From Aurantiacibacter aquimixticola (lineage in GTDB: Bacteria; Pseudomonadota; Alphaproteobacteria; Sphingomonadales; Sphingomonadaceae), in NCBI RefSeq assembly GCF_003605475.1, contig NZ_RAHX01000001.1, forward strand, positions 2,356,001 to 2,420,000: a stretch of 64,000 nt of DNA, in the 5' to 3' direction. Positions 10,066 through 18,779 of the stretch are shown one piece after another. A program made the position numbers and the translations under genes. The notes beneath the pieces were generated by a model. It saw nothing but the letters and a program-made list of their open reading frames with translations, ran no database searches and was not told where the DNA came from. Positions within the stretch are counted from its first letter, which is position 1. Every line of letters starts with the position of its first letter.

Positions 10066-10464
10066 ATGATCCGTATCGCCATGCCCATCGCCGCCACCCT
10101 CGCGCTCACCGCCTGTGCGCAGACGCCGCCCGCCGAGAGCGCGCAAGACGATCCGCTGCTGGCCCAGTTGGACACGAGCCGCAGCTGCTTCATACAGAGG
10201 GAGGTGCGCGGCTACTCGGCAGCGCCCGACGCCGCCTATGGCCGACAGCGCATCTTCCTCGATACGGGGCTGGACGAACGCTTCGTGCTGGAAACGACGG
10301 GGCCGTGCCCGGAGCTCGACTTCAGCCTGCGCGCGGCGCTGTCGCAGCGCACCATCGGCAGCATCTGCACCGGCGATCTCGAAACGCTGATCGTGCCGTC
10401 GCGCATCGCCCAGGATTTCGGGCAGTGCCCGGTGCGGGTGCTGGGCCGCGTGCCGAAGGACTAG
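10066..10464 (+). CDS. DUF6491 family lipoprotein
   Basis: Exported lipoprotein of 132 aa. The signal peptide MIRIAMPIAATLALTAC ends in a lipobox with Cys17. The mature part matches the DUF6491 pattern I recall: an early Cys-Phe, GPCPELDFSLRAALSQR, ICTGDLETLIVPS and a final CPVRVL. Cysteines at several positions suggest disulfides. GGTAGGAG lies 8 bases before the ATG. The end overlaps the convergent PNPOx-type gene by four bases. No function is known. Confidence 0.75.
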   Translation: MIRIAMPIAATLALTACAQTPPAESAQDDPLLAQLDTSRSCFIQREVRGYSAAPDAAYGRQRIFLDTGLDERFVLETTGPCPELDFSLRAALSQRTIGSICTGDLETLIVPSRIAQDFGQCPVRVLGRVPKD

Positions 10465-10898
10465 CCGCCCGGCGTGAGTTCGCCCTGCTCGCGGCCTTCC
10501 CACCAGGCGATGCGCTGCGGATTGACCTCGATCAGGACGAGGCCATCGGTGTCGAGGCCGTTCTCGAACCACTTCTCGAGCTCGTCGACCCAATGCTCTT
10601 CCATGACGTTGCGATCACGGATCAGCTTCGCCACGCCCTGCACCGAGCCGTAGAACTCGCCGTGGCTGTAGGTGGCACCGCATTGCGGGCTGCGCTTCAG
10701 ATCGTCGTCTATGCGGCCATCGTCGGTGGCGAAATGAAAGGTGGTGCCATCGCCTTTCGAGACGTCGCCATTGTTGGACATCGGCCGGGCAGCGATTGCG
10801 GCATCGGGGCCCGTCTTGGTGACGAGCATGCAAACGTCGATGGATTTGAAGCGCTCGGCAATGTCGGCGATCGAGCGGGAGGATTTGGCATCGGACAT
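10461..10898 (-). CDS. pyridoxamine 5'-phosphate oxidase-like flavoprotein
   Basis: FMN-binding split-barrel protein of 145 aa resembling general stress protein 26 types. Visible are IDVCMLVTKTGPDAAIAARPMSN at the N-terminal strand, then TTFHFATDDGRIDDDLKRSP and YGSVQGVAKLIRD, and a C-terminal VLIEVNPQRIAWWEG strand as in the family. These proteins bind FMN or F420 and are usually stress-linked; the substrate is unknown. It is transcribed towards the DUF6491 gene. Confidence 0.8.
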   Translation of the reverse strand: MSDAKSSRSIADIAERFKSIDVCMLVTKTGPDAAIAARPMSNNGDVSKGDGTTFHFATDDGRIDDDLKRSPQCGATYSHGEFYGSVQGVAKLIRDRNVMEEHWVDELEKWFENGLDTDGLVLIEVNPQRIAWWEGREQGELTPGG

Positions 10899-10955
10899 GA
10901 TAGCGCCTTTCGGTGATGGTCTGCAAAGCCAACCCGCGAATGTGGAGACCTGTTC

Positions 10956-12179
10956 CTAACCCGTGGGCAGGCCGACTATCTGCAACACATCGGGAATCGC
11001 CTTACGGACGCGGAAGAAGCCCGCGCGGGCCTGCGGGAATGTCTGACGCTGAAGATCAGGCAGAAACTGGGTCAGCCGGCCATCGTCAGCGAGCGGTAAT
11101 AAGTCCGGCCAGAGTGCATCGCGGGTCCAGCCTGTCGGGAGGAAGGGCATAACGAGCCTCGTCGCCCCCGCAGCGCGCAAAATGTCGCCCAGCTGACCTT
11201 CGGTGTCCCATTCGGCTGCTTCGCATCCGAAAGCGGTACGCGCTGCCGCCATTCCGTTGCGTACTGCGCCGAGTGCGAAATTGCGTGCGTGCTCGCCGAC
11301 GGGGCGGAGAGACCGCGCATCGGGCCGCGCCGCGCCGACGATCAGCGATGGTGGAGCGGCCAATCCCAGCGGCTCGTGGCTCGCGGCTTCATCGTGGAGG
11401 AGCAGCGCGTAGGGCTCGTGCAGTTCGCTCTGGCCGAGCGGTTCCGGGAGGTCGAGATCGGTGCGCTGGTGCTCTGTGTCCTCATCCAGCGCCTGTGCTT
11501 CGTCGGCAAGACCATCCGCTGCGAACGGGCCGTCCGGATGCTCGGCGGTGTAGCGCGCAATGTTGCCCGCCCGCGCAAGATAGGTCTTGCCCTTGGTGTG
11601 CAGCCCGGCGACCCAGCGCCAGCTCAACGTGTTGGAAGCCGCATCGCCATCCATCAGATGGCGCAGGAAGAAGTCCGCGCCCAAGTGCCAGTTCAGCTTC
11701 AGCGTGAAGATCCAGATGCTGGCGAACCACATCCGCGCGTGATTGTGCAGGTAGCCTGTCTCCGCCAATTCGCGCGCCCAATGATCGAACGCTTCAATCC
11801 CCGTGCGGCCCTCTATCGCCTCCCGATATGCCGTCGCGACGCCGGAATTCGCGTCCAGATCGCGAAAGGCTGCATCGCGACCCTCGCAATAGGCGCGCCA
11901 GATCGATGGGTGCTGTTCGAGATAGCCTTTGAAATAGACGCGCCAGAACACTTCGCTGATGAACTTTTCCGCACTTCCGCGCGGGTGCTGCGCCAAGACG
12001 CCTTCGAGCACCTCGTGTTCGGAAATCAGGCCGGCATGCAGCCAGGGCGAGAGCTGCGAGACGTTGTCGCGCCCTTCGCCACGATCGTGATTGCGCGTGT
12101 CGGCGTATTGCCGGGCGGCGCGCGGCACGAAGGAGTCGAGGCGGGCAAGCCCGGCGCTGCGAGAGGGATCATGCTGCAT
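10956..12179 (-). CDS. photolyase/cryptochrome-type FAD-binding protein
   Basis: Protein of 407 aa. The first 270 residues are a cryptochrome/photolyase FAD-binding domain: SPWLHAGLISEHEVLE, EKFISEVFWRVYFKGYLEQH, YLHNHARMWFASIWIF, then DGDAASNTLSWRWVAGL, the motif that holds FAD. There is no alpha/beta antenna domain in front; instead residues about 285-407 form an alpha/beta region (YALLLHDEAASHEPL, PSLIVGAARPDARSL, ATRLVMPFLPTG). Relative to classical photolyases the two domains may thus be in swapped order. The start at 12179 is chosen from homologue-like beginnings; the frame stays open to 12245. DNA repair activity is unproven. Confidence 0.82.
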   Translation of the reverse strand: MQHDPSRSAGLARLDSFVPRAARQYADTRNHDRGEGRDNVSQLSPWLHAGLISEHEVLEGVLAQHPRGSAEKFISEVFWRVYFKGYLEQHPSIWRAYCEGRDAAFRDLDANSGVATAYREAIEGRTGIEAFDHWARELAETGYLHNHARMWFASIWIFTLKLNWHLGADFFLRHLMDGDAASNTLSWRWVAGLHTKGKTYLARAGNIARYTAEHPDGPFAADGLADEAQALDEDTEHQRTDLDLPEPLGQSELHEPYALLLHDEAASHEPLGLAAPPSLIVGAARPDARSLRPVGEHARNFALGAVRNGMAAARTAFGCEAAEWDTEGQLGDILRAAGATRLVMPFLPTGWTRDALWPDLLPLADDGRLTQFLPDLQRQTFPQARAGFFRVRKAIPDVLQIVGLPTG

Positions 12180-12451
12180 GTGGAAGCAATGAGGGGATCG
12201 GTCCCATGGTTCCTTGCGAAACTTTGGGTGACAGTGGTTCGGCATTTATGAGACGCGACACAATGTGACGAAAAACGACTAGGGTGCGACGGAAACTGCG
12301 ACAATCTGGCGATTCCACGGTCTTTAGGCCATAATCCTGCCATAATTGGAACAAGTGGCCATGCGCCCCGTTGATATGGCGAACGGGCGGTCGAAACAGG
12401 GCCGCGGCATGCGGCCAGCCGTTCGCCAGTATGAATTGCAAGGATACCCTC

Positions 12452-13036
12452 ATGAAGAAGTTCACAATCGCGCTTGCCTCTGCCGCCAGTCTCGCTCTGG
12501 TCGCTTGCGGCGACACCGCCACCGAAGACACCACGATGGATGACGAGGCCACCATGGCCGATGGTACGTCGGTAGACGAAAACCAGCCGGGTACGATCGT
12601 AGAAGTTGCACAGGGGAACGGAGATTTTTCGACCCTCGTGAGCGCCGTCCAGACCGCTGAACTCGGCGAAACGCTGTCGGGCGAAGGGCCTTACACTGTT
12701 TTCGCGCCCACCAATTCCGCTTTCGAAGCGGTCGATCCGGCAACGATGGAACAGTTGATGAGCGAAGAAGGTCGCGAGCAACTCACCGGCATTCTGACCT
12801 ATCATGTCGTGGAAGGCGAGACGAACGCCGAAGCGCTGACGCAGGCCATTACCGAGGCGGGTGAAGGTGGCTACACGATTACCACCGTCAACGGTGCGGA
12901 ACTGACTGCAACCGTCGATGGCGGAAACGTCATTCTGACCGATGCGGCCGGCAATACCGCTACTGTCGTTCAGACGGATGTGGACGCCTCCAATGGCATC
13001 ATCCACGCCATCGATTCGGTGCTCATGCCGCAGTAA
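12452..13036 (+). CDS. fasciclin-domain lipoprotein
   Basis: Envelope lipoprotein of 194 aa. The signal peptide MKKFTIALASAASLALVAC ends at a lipobox Cys. An acidic Thr/Asp linker (about 22-50) leads to one fasciclin domain (about 50-193), with the hallmarks GPYTVFAPTNSAFEAV, ILTYHVVEG and NGIIHAIDSVLMP. Fasciclin domains mediate adhesion; the bacterial roles are poorly defined. The start ATG at 12452 has AAGGATA upstream; the frame opens earlier at 12371 but that part is not signal-like. An intrinsic terminator follows. Confidence 0.9.
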   Translation: MKKFTIALASAASLALVACGDTATEDTTMDDEATMADGTSVDENQPGTIVEVAQGNGDFSTLVSAVQTAELGETLSGEGPYTVFAPTNSAFEAVDPATMEQLMSEEGREQLTGILTYHVVEGETNAEALTQAITEAGEGGYTITTVNGAELTATVDGGNVILTDAAGNTATVVQTDVDASNGIIHAIDSVLMPQ

Positions 13037-13058
13037 CGCGCGAGCACTTCGAGGAAAG

Positions 13059-13089
13059 TAAGGGCGGGCCCAGCAGGTCCGCCCTTTTC
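13059..13089 (+). terminator. intrinsic terminator after fasciclin gene
   Basis: A GC-rich inverted repeat, AAGGGCGGGCC with partner GGTCCGCCCTT around a CAGCA loop, followed by TTTCTT. It starts about 20 bases after the stop codon. It may also serve the convergent gene at 13112. Confidence 0.88.
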
Positions 13090-13111
13090 TTATGCGCTCA
13101 AGACATCGCGA

Positions 13112-13699
13112 CTATTGCGTGAGGATAGCTTCGACTTCGATGGTGCGTGCGCGCGAGGCCGCTTGCTCTCGCGGCGCAGATTGTCGGGCCGCACCTTCGC
13201 TTTGCATGGCGGCACGCTCGCGCATGGCCTGCCGTTCCATCGCCGCATAATTCGCAATCTGCGGTTCACGCGCGGGCGAGGGTGCCTGCACTGCGCGCCG
13301 GTCGGCAGGATCGATGCGCGGCTGCTGGGCGTTGAGCATTACGGCCTGACGGCTCGGATCTTCCAAGGCGGCCAGTTCAGCGTCGATTGCCGCCATCTCC
13401 GCTTCGGAAGCTGCATCGTACGCATCGATGCGTACCGCTCGCTCCGCATAGCGACCCCTCCAGGCCAGTTCCTCGACTTCGACGCGCCCTTCAGGCGTTT
13501 CCATCGCGTAATGATCGGGCATCCGGTCGCGCGTTTGCGGAGCGGCATCGACGATCTCGATGGGTTCGCCGTCGGGAAGCGATGCTGAAATATCTGCATC
13601 CTCGACGATGATCGGATCCGTGCCGATATTGGAGCCTGCCAGTGCGCCTGCGACGGGCACAATTACGGCGGCGCCCAGAATCCAGGGCGAGACTTTCAT
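13112..13699 (-). CDS. hypothetical exported or membrane-anchored protein
   Basis: Unknown protein of 195 aa. An N-terminal hydrophobic segment (WILGAAVIVPVAGALAG, residues 6-22) serves as signal peptide or anchor. The body is rich in Glu, Ala and Arg with long helical stretches (AERAVRIDAYDAASEAEMAA; MERQAMRERAAMQ), suggesting a coiled coil in the periplasm. The ATG at 13699 has CCGGAG upstream. No family recognised, and no clear link to the neighbours. Confidence 0.65.
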   Translation of the reverse strand: MKVSPWILGAAVIVPVAGALAGSNIGTDPIIVEDADISASLPDGEPIEIVDAAPQTRDRMPDHYAMETPEGRVEVEELAWRGRYAERAVRIDAYDAASEAEMAAIDAELAALEDPSRQAVMLNAQQPRIDPADRRAVQAPSPAREPQIANYAAMERQAMRERAAMQSEGAARQSAPREQAASRARTIEVEAILTQ

Positions 13700-13823
13700 A
13701 TCCGTACTCCGGTTCTGAACTGCGTTTGCATTTTCAACGCCTTGCCGTGGCGGCAGGTTCCGGGAGCGCGGACCTTAAGGCCGGCTGGCCAAAGGCGTTT
13801 TGCGGCGCTAGCGGGATCAACCG

Positions 13824-14273
13824 ATGAGCAATTTACCTCCTCTTGCGAAATGGCTCGGCCTTGCAGGCCTGCTGCCGCAACTCGCCTGCGTCGTCGCCGT
13901 CTGGTTCGGCGGAGCGGAATGGCGCTGGACAGGTCTGGCGGTGGGCTGGGCCTATGCGGCGCTGATCTTCACGTTCCTCGGCGGCATGTGGTGGGGCCTC
14001 GCCGCTGGCTCCCCCGACGAAGCGCGACGTGCGCCTGCCTGGATCTGGATCGCTGCGATCACGCCAAGCATGATCGCACTTGCGACTTATTTGCCATGGG
14101 TGTTCGGCCAGACCTGGCCGGGGCCGTCGCTGATTGTGCTCGGCGTGGGCATCTTGTTGAGCCCGCTGGTCGATGCGCGAATGGCGACCATTCGGCCCGG
14201 CTGGTGGATGCGGCTGCGCGTGCCGTTGTCACTTGGCTTGGGGCTGGCGACGCTCGCCCTGGCAGCGGCGTGA
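13824..14273 (+). CDS. DUF3429 family membrane protein
   Basis: Integral membrane protein of 149 aa with about five hydrophobic helices. It matches the DUF3429 pattern: LGLAGLLPQ at the start, YAALIFTFLGGMWWGLA in the middle, and a Pro/Trp-rich second half. The function is unknown. It is followed 11 bases later by a lipoprotein gene, so the two are probably co-transcribed. Confidence 0.83.
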   Translation: MSNLPPLAKWLGLAGLLPQLACVVAVWFGGAEWRWTGLAVGWAYAALIFTFLGGMWWGLAAGSPDEARRAPAWIWIAAITPSMIALATYLPWVFGQTWPGPSLIVLGVGILLSPLVDARMATIRPGWWMRLRVPLSLGLGLATLALAAA

Positions 14274-14284
14274 AGGAGGCGAAA

Positions 14285-14716
14285 ATGCGATCCAGTCCGA
14301 CCTTGGTGATGCTGGCCTTTTTGACTCTTTCCGCCTGTTCGGGCGGCGCAGACACCGTCCCTGGCGATACGGACGACATGTCGCCCTATGGCGGGATTGC
14401 AGAAGATGCGACGATCCGCATCGCCGGGAACGAGCCGTTCTGGGGCGGTACGATCGCCGATGGCACGCTGACCTGGACCACGCCGGAGGACATGGACGGC
14501 GCGGCCGTGCCGGTGGATCGCTTCGCCGGTCGCGGCGGGGTCTCGTTTAGCGGGATGATCGAAGGCCGGTCCATCGATATCGCCATTACGCCTGGCGAAT
14601 GCTCCGACACGATGAGCGACCGGCGTTATCCCTTCCACGCAAGCGTCGCGCTCGGCCGCGAGACGTTGAGCGGCTGCGCCTGGCGCGAAGGCATTGACGA
14701 ATTGGGCGAGCCATAG
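14285..14716 (+). CDS. lipoprotein, COG3650-like
   Basis: Lipoprotein of 143 aa: signal peptide with lipobox LTLSAC (Cys18), then a domain with AGNEPFWGGTI at about 48-58 and TPGECSDTMSDRRYPFHASVAL near residue 110, a pattern shared with the COG3650/heat-shock HslJ-neighbour type of envelope proteins. A final Cys (GCAWREG) may pair with the Cys of GECSD. The ATG at 14285 has GGAGG at 14275-14279. The role is not established. Confidence 0.7.
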   Translation: MRSSPTLVMLAFLTLSACSGGADTVPGDTDDMSPYGGIAEDATIRIAGNEPFWGGTIADGTLTWTTPEDMDGAAVPVDRFAGRGGVSFSGMIEGRSIDIAITPGECSDTMSDRRYPFHASVALGRETLSGCAWREGIDELGEP

Positions 14717-14735
14717 CGGCCCGCCCGGTACACCG

Positions 14736-16163
14736 TCAGAACAGGCCGGGCACTTCGTGCTGGGCGGGAGTGCGCTCGTCGAGGCGCGGCGTCAGTACGC
14801 CGCTATCGATCACCGATTGCGTGCCTGCCGTGCCCACCGAGATCGACGTGCAGCTGCGGCCGGCCAGATAATCGAGCGCCGTCGCCGTCATCTGCTCGCG
14901 CGGATCTCCCATCTGGAAGGAGATGTCGTCATTGGCGCGGCAGGAATTAGGCACCGTCGCCGCCAGTCCGCGGAAATATTCACCATTGCCGTTGGCGTTT
15001 TCCAGCTGGATGGTGACGGCGCGGAAACGGTCGTCGCAATCGCCATCGGTCAGATCGAATGCCGATTGTCCCACTGGCTTGCCGAAGGTGTTTTCACCGA
15101 TCAGCGCCACTTCCGTCCATGGCTGCATGCCATTGAGAACCATTTCACTGGCAGAGGCCGTGGAGCCCGTGCCGATGAAGGCGATCTTTGTCGGTCGGAT
15201 GGAATTGCTGGTCGGGGCGAAGCGAGAAATGCTGTTACGGCTCGACTTCGATTCTCGCCACGCGACTTCGTTGAAGATTTCGCCGGACAGGTCGACACCC
15301 ATCAGGTCACCCATCAATTCCGCGATGCTGATGCGGCCACCGCCATTGTACCGAAAGTCGATGATCAGCTCGCTTACGCCCGCCGCACGGAAATCGGCAA
15401 AGGCGGCGCGGAGGTCGGGATCGGCAGACTCGACCGAGAAGGTCCGCAGGTTGAGATACCCGACCTGCTTGCCGCCATCATTGATGATTTGCGCGCCATA
15501 GCGATCGGAAACCGGATCAAGCGCGTAGTCGGTCTTGCTTACTGTGACCTCGCGCTCGACGTCATCCTGGTCCCGCACTCGCAGCACGCGCGACACGCCG
15601 GCATTGCTCGGACCGAGGGCGTCGGAGACAGCGCGCGGCCCGCCGGTCGCCATCAGCGAATTGACGGTCTGCAAGCTGGACGAGGATGTCCCGATGGCCA
15701 GCAATTCCGATCCGCGATCGATATTCGCGCCGAGTGCAGCCGTTCCTTCGAAGGTCTCGATCACGAAGACGCGGCGGTTGGGTGTGTCGTAGCCGAGGCG
15801 GAAGCCAAAGCCTGCCGTCCCGCCGGTCTCGAAGAATTCCTCCTCTTCCGTCTTCGAAGTGACGTAAGTGAAGAAGCGATCCTTCTCCTGCGCACGCGCC
15901 GGGGCTACCAGCGCGTCGATATAGTCCTGCAAGTCGTTGAAGGACGACTGGTTCACGCTGGTGTCGAGAAGATCGGGGAAGAGATACCACTCGTTCAGCA
16001 CGCCGAGGACAAAGTCCTTGCGATCCGCGAGGGCGCATCCAGCTGTGCCTCCGCTGCCGCCACCACCGCTTGTCGGCTGTGGAGTGGGGCTGGAGCCACC
16101 ACCACCGCAGGAAGCGAGCATTGCAGCGCAGGCGAGCGTCAGAGCGGTCTTCGAAGTGCGCAT
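14736..16163 (-). CDS. S41 family peptidase, lipoprotein
   Basis: C-terminal-processing-type serine protease of 475 aa, exported as a lipoprotein (lipobox LASC, Cys19) with a Gly/Ser/Pro linker (20-42). A PDZ-like region spans about 115-215 and the S41 catalytic domain about 230-440. The catalytic Ser lies in GTGSTASASE (Ser337) and the partner Lys in TFGKPVG (Lys362); the 25-residue gap equals that of E. coli Tsp. FRYNGGG precedes it as in the family. It probably degrades or trims periplasmic or outer-membrane proteins. The ribosome site is weak. Confidence 0.92.
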   Translation of the reverse strand: MRTSKTALTLACAAMLASCGGGGSSPTPQPTSGGGGSGGTAGCALADRKDFVLGVLNEWYLFPDLLDTSVNQSSFNDLQDYIDALVAPARAQEKDRFFTYVTSKTEEEEFFETGGTAGFGFRLGYDTPNRRVFVIETFEGTAALGANIDRGSELLAIGTSSSSLQTVNSLMATGGPRAVSDALGPSNAGVSRVLRVRDQDDVEREVTVSKTDYALDPVSDRYGAQIINDGGKQVGYLNLRTFSVESADPDLRAAFADFRAAGVSELIIDFRYNGGGRISIAELMGDLMGVDLSGEIFNEVAWRESKSSRNSISRFAPTSNSIRPTKIAFIGTGSTASASEMVLNGMQPWTEVALIGENTFGKPVGQSAFDLTDGDCDDRFRAVTIQLENANGNGEYFRGLAATVPNSCRANDDISFQMGDPREQMTATALDYLAGRSCTSISVGTAGTQSVIDSGVLTPRLDERTPAQHEVPGLF

Positions 16164-16398
16164 AAAATATCGTCTTTTCAGGTAGGTTTGCGAACCGATT
16201 GAACACTTATCCTATCGCCGGGAGCGTCGACACGCAAGTGCGGCCCATGGTCCCTGTCTGCTCACGGACATGGCAGGCACATTCCTTCGACAGGCTGAAC
16301 GCGGCAGCCGCTTGCAATCGCACCGGCCACACGGCACAGCATTCGCAACCTATCCGTAAATGCGTCGTTTCGGCGCTTGATCGTACAAGAGGAAACCG

Positions 16399-17013
16399 AT
16401 GCCCGACACCGCACCAGACTGGCTTGCCAAGGCGCTCGGCAAGGATGCCGAAAAGCTCGGCCCCGGTCATGCGAAACTCGTCGCCGCCAGCCTCGGCTCG
16501 GCTGAAATCATCGGCAAGGGCGGTCTCGCCATCTCCTCAGCCGCCTTTCGCGATCGCGGCGAGCTCGATCCCTGCTTTACTGCGGACGAGGAAGATGCCG
16601 TTGCGCCGCCGGTCGAATGGACATCGCCGCCGCCCGGGACACAGGAATTGGTTTTGATCGTCGAGGATGCCGATTTCCAGACCGGTGAGCCCTTCTGCCA
16701 TTGGCTCGTCTGGGGCCTTCCGGCGCAGAAGGGACAGATACTGGAGGGTGAGGCGCCTCCGCGTGTCGGCAAGAACGCGTTCGGCAACTCCGAATGGCTG
16801 CTGCCGGACCCGCCGACGGGCGATAAACCGCACGATTACGTCTTCCAGCTCTTCGCGCTCGACCTGCCACTCACCCTCATGCCGGGGGCGAGCCGGGAAG
16901 AGCTCGTCGCCGCAATGGAAGGCCATGTGACCGCTCTGGCCTTGATTACAGCGACTTACGCCCGCGAAGAAGGCGGGGATTACGACTGGGACGATAGCGA
17001 CGACGACAACTGA
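16399..17013 (+). CDS. YbhB/YbcL (Raf kinase inhibitor-like, PEBP) protein
   Basis: Phosphatidylethanolamine-binding-protein fold, 204 aa. Seen are PVEWTSPPPGTQELVLIVED (residues about 71-90), the PFCHWLVWGLP motif, and HDYVFQLFALD before a helix and an acidic tail (EEGGDYDWDDSDDDN). Bacterial members are small ligand-binding proteins without a settled role. The sequence has an extra N-terminal helical part compared with the E. coli proteins and an unusual acidic C-terminus. GAGGAA precedes the ATG. Confidence 0.9.
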   Translation: MPDTAPDWLAKALGKDAEKLGPGHAKLVAASLGSAEIIGKGGLAISSAAFRDRGELDPCFTADEEDAVAPPVEWTSPPPGTQELVLIVEDADFQTGEPFCHWLVWGLPAQKGQILEGEAPPRVGKNAFGNSEWLLPDPPTGDKPHDYVFQLFALDLPLTLMPGASREELVAAMEGHVTALALITATYAREEGGDYDWDDSDDDN

Positions 17014-17061
17014 CCGGTGCTATGCCGAAAACCGGCATTTTCGACTGAAAGGAATATGAAT

Positions 17062-17313
17062 ATGGCTGCCAAGAACAATGCGCTCAACAAGCCGGTGACC
17101 CTGTCGCCGCAGCTGGAGAACGTCGTCGGCAAGGGTCCGATGACCCGCGCGCAGGTGACCAGCAAGGTGTGGGATCACATCAAGGCCAACAACCTGCAGG
17201 ATTCCAAGGACAAGCGGATGATCAACCCGGACGACAAGCTGGGCGCGGTGATCGGCAAAGAGCAGATCTCCATGTTCAAGATGACGGGTGCCGTCTCCAA
17301 GCACATGAGCTGA
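17062..17313 (+). CDS. SWIB/MDM2 domain protein
   Basis: Small protein of 83 aa consisting of a SWIB/MDM2 fold (LSPQLENVVGKGPMTRAQVT, SKVWDHIKANNLQDSKDKRM, INPDDKLGAVIG). Such stand-alone SWIB proteins are found in Chlamydiae and many alphaproteobacteria and may be chromosome-associated. I use the second ATG (17062), which is 8 bases from AAGGA; the ATG at 17056 is nearer than usual. A terminator follows, and the DUF operon converges from the other side. Confidence 0.88.
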   Translation: MAAKNNALNKPVTLSPQLENVVGKGPMTRAQVTSKVWDHIKANNLQDSKDKRMINPDDKLGAVIGKEQISMFKMTGAVSKHMS

Positions 17314-17337
17314 TCGCTCTTTCGAGCTTTATTTCTG

Positions 17338-17374
17338 GCGGGCGGGCGGCTTTCGGGCCTCCCGCCCGCTTTTG
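17338..17374 (+). terminator. intrinsic terminator after SWIB gene
   Basis: GCGGGCGGG at 17338-17346 pairs with CCCGCCCGC at 17361-17369, followed by TTTTG. It separates the SWIB gene from the convergent DoxX gene. Confidence 0.85.
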
Positions 17375-17376
17375 TT

Positions 17377-17781
17377 TCAGCGCGGCACTCGCGCGAATGG
17401 CCAGTCGATTGTTAGGCTGGTCCAGAGCGCCAGCCAGATGAGCACAGGCTGCGCCACCATTCGCGGGACATGATAGGCCAGGCCCCATCCGCCATCTTCG
17501 CGCGCGGCATCCATAAGCAGATGGTTCACATTGGCGGGCCAGACGCACAGCGCGTAAAGCGCCAGCCCGATACCGCCCGCCTGCATGAGCCGACGGGAGT
17601 AAGGCTGGGCGAGGGCCGCCGCGCCGAGAATCTCGGCGATGCCGGTCAGCAGCACGGCCTGTTCGGGCCACGGCACCCAGCCCGGCGTAATCTTCAGAAA
17701 CGGTTCGGGATCCACAAGGTGACGATAGCCGGCAAGGGCATAAAAAGCTGCGAGAAGGTACCGCAAGGCCGATCGGATCAT
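17377..17781 (-). CDS. DoxX family membrane protein
   Basis: Small membrane protein of 134 aa with four hydrophobic helices (about 3-18, 38-58, 66-85, 108-125), matching DoxX. The motif RYLLAAFYALAGYRHLVDPE and LLTGIAEILGAAAL are typical. DoxX proteins are linked to quinone or thiosulfate redox reactions and to antioxidant complexes in some bacteria. It is the last gene of a seven-gene operon; its start overlaps the DUF3253 stop by four bases. Confidence 0.82.
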   Translation of the reverse strand: MIRSALRYLLAAFYALAGYRHLVDPEPFLKITPGWVPWPEQAVLLTGIAEILGAAALAQPYSRRLMQAGGIGLALYALCVWPANVNHLLMDAAREDGGWGLAYHVPRMVAQPVLIWLALWTSLTIDWPFARVPR

Positions 17782-18017
17782 CGGACTTGCCCGATGCGGT
17801 AAGGACCGATTGGCGCGTCTTTCGGCCGCCCTTTCCAGCTCAGGGAAACGCGACCGTTGGCCGCCAGTTTGCGGACGGCATCGTGAATACCGGGCATATG
17901 CGAACGCCAGTCACCGTCCAGTCCAGCCAGATGGCGCGCCGCTTCGCTCGGGCAAATCGTTTTTCTCGGACCGCGATCCTGCAATAGCGCCAGGATCGCG
18001 CGCTCGGCCTCGCTCAT
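17778..18017 (-). CDS. DUF3253 protein
   Basis: Small winged-helix-like protein of 79 aa: ERAILALLQDRGPRKTICPSEAARHLAG, then ALRRLVAEGRV-like helix (IHDAVRKLAANGRVSLSWKG). DUF3253 proteins have an HTH-like fold but no known role. It overlaps both neighbours by four bases, so it is translationally coupled. Confidence 0.85.
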   Translation of the reverse strand: MSEAERAILALLQDRGPRKTICPSEAARHLAGLDGDWRSHMPGIHDAVRKLAANGRVSLSWKGRPKDAPIGPYRIGQVR

Positions 18018-18442
18018 CCTGCCAGCCGTTTCGAAGTCGCCGGATCGCGTTTACCGCCGAAAAAGCCGTGCAGGACGCGGCCGAAGCGCTCGTCGGTGGG
18101 CGCGACGGTCTCGAAAAGCGTCATGGAGCTGCGAAGCTTGAGCGCGCCGGCAGGACCGAAAATGCCGGTTGCAGTCTTTCGACCCGCCCATTCGAGCACA
18201 GCGTCGGCGCTCTCCCGCAGCCTTTTTCCGAGTATGTCGTGAGAGACATACGCTGCTGCCTCATTCGGGTCTGCGATGGCATAGGTCCGCGCATTCTCGC
18301 TGCGGCCCAAGCCGACGATTTGCGGGAAGACATACCACATCCAGTGGCTGCGCTTTTCGCCCTGCTGCCATTCCGCGAGGGCGGTGTCGTAAATCCCTGC
18401 CTGCGCACGCACGAAGCGGGCGAGGTCGTGGCGGTCAGTCAT
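18014..18442 (-). CDS. DUF1810 family protein
   Basis: Soluble protein of 142 aa with the DUF1810 pattern: LARFVRAQ at the start, KRSHWMWYVFPQ at about 30-41, then LGRS, FGPAGALKLRSSMTLFE and FFGGKRDP. The family has an alpha-helical fold of unknown function. It overlaps DUF3253 (downstream) by four bases and DUF3140 (upstream) by eight. Confidence 0.9.
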   Translation of the reverse strand: MTDRHDLARFVRAQAGIYDTALAEWQQGEKRSHWMWYVFPQIVGLGRSENARTYAIADPNEAAAYVSHDILGKRLRESADAVLEWAGRKTATGIFGPAGALKLRSSMTLFETVAPTDERFGRVLHGFFGGKRDPATSKRLAG

Positions 18443-18770
18443 CCTTCAGCGGATCGTGACCCCAGTTCATCAGGGAATAGCGCCAGTCGGTATCTTCGAC
18501 ATCGCCATCGGGCCGCTGGGCAAGGTGACGACTGATGTAGTTGGTGACCTTGTTCATATGCTCGAACTGGTCTTCGGTCAGTTCGTCCTTGTTCGTGCGC
18601 TTGATCTCCACGATGCGGCGGCCGGACTTGTGTCCGGTGCTCTCGCCATCGTCGCTATCGCCGACAGACTTGGACTCTTCGGTCTCGAGCCATTCCTCGA
18701 GTTCTTTCGGCTGCATGTTCACGCAGTCGTAGAACTCGTCGTAGATCTCATCTTTCTCGTTCCGGTCCAT
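18435..18770 (-). CDS. DUF3140 family protein
   Basis: Soluble protein of 111 aa. DUF3140 features: YDEFYDCVNMQPKELEEWL at residues 9-27, then SGRRIVEIKRTNKDELTEDQ and a MNKVTNYISRHLAQRP helix. The middle (ESKSVGDSDDGES) is acidic and Ser-rich. The family often stands near DUF2945 genes, as here. Function unknown. Confidence 0.88.
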   Translation of the reverse strand: MDRNEKDEIYDEFYDCVNMQPKELEEWLETEESKSVGDSDDGESTGHKSGRRIVEIKRTNKDELTEDQFEHMNKVTNYISRHLAQRPDGDVEDTDWRYSLMNWGHDPLKDD

Positions 18771-18779
18771 CTTGTCCGC

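Noticed and set aside
14694..16202. Long forward frame opposite the S41 protease gene
   Set aside because: Shadow of a clearly conserved protease gene; no own signature.
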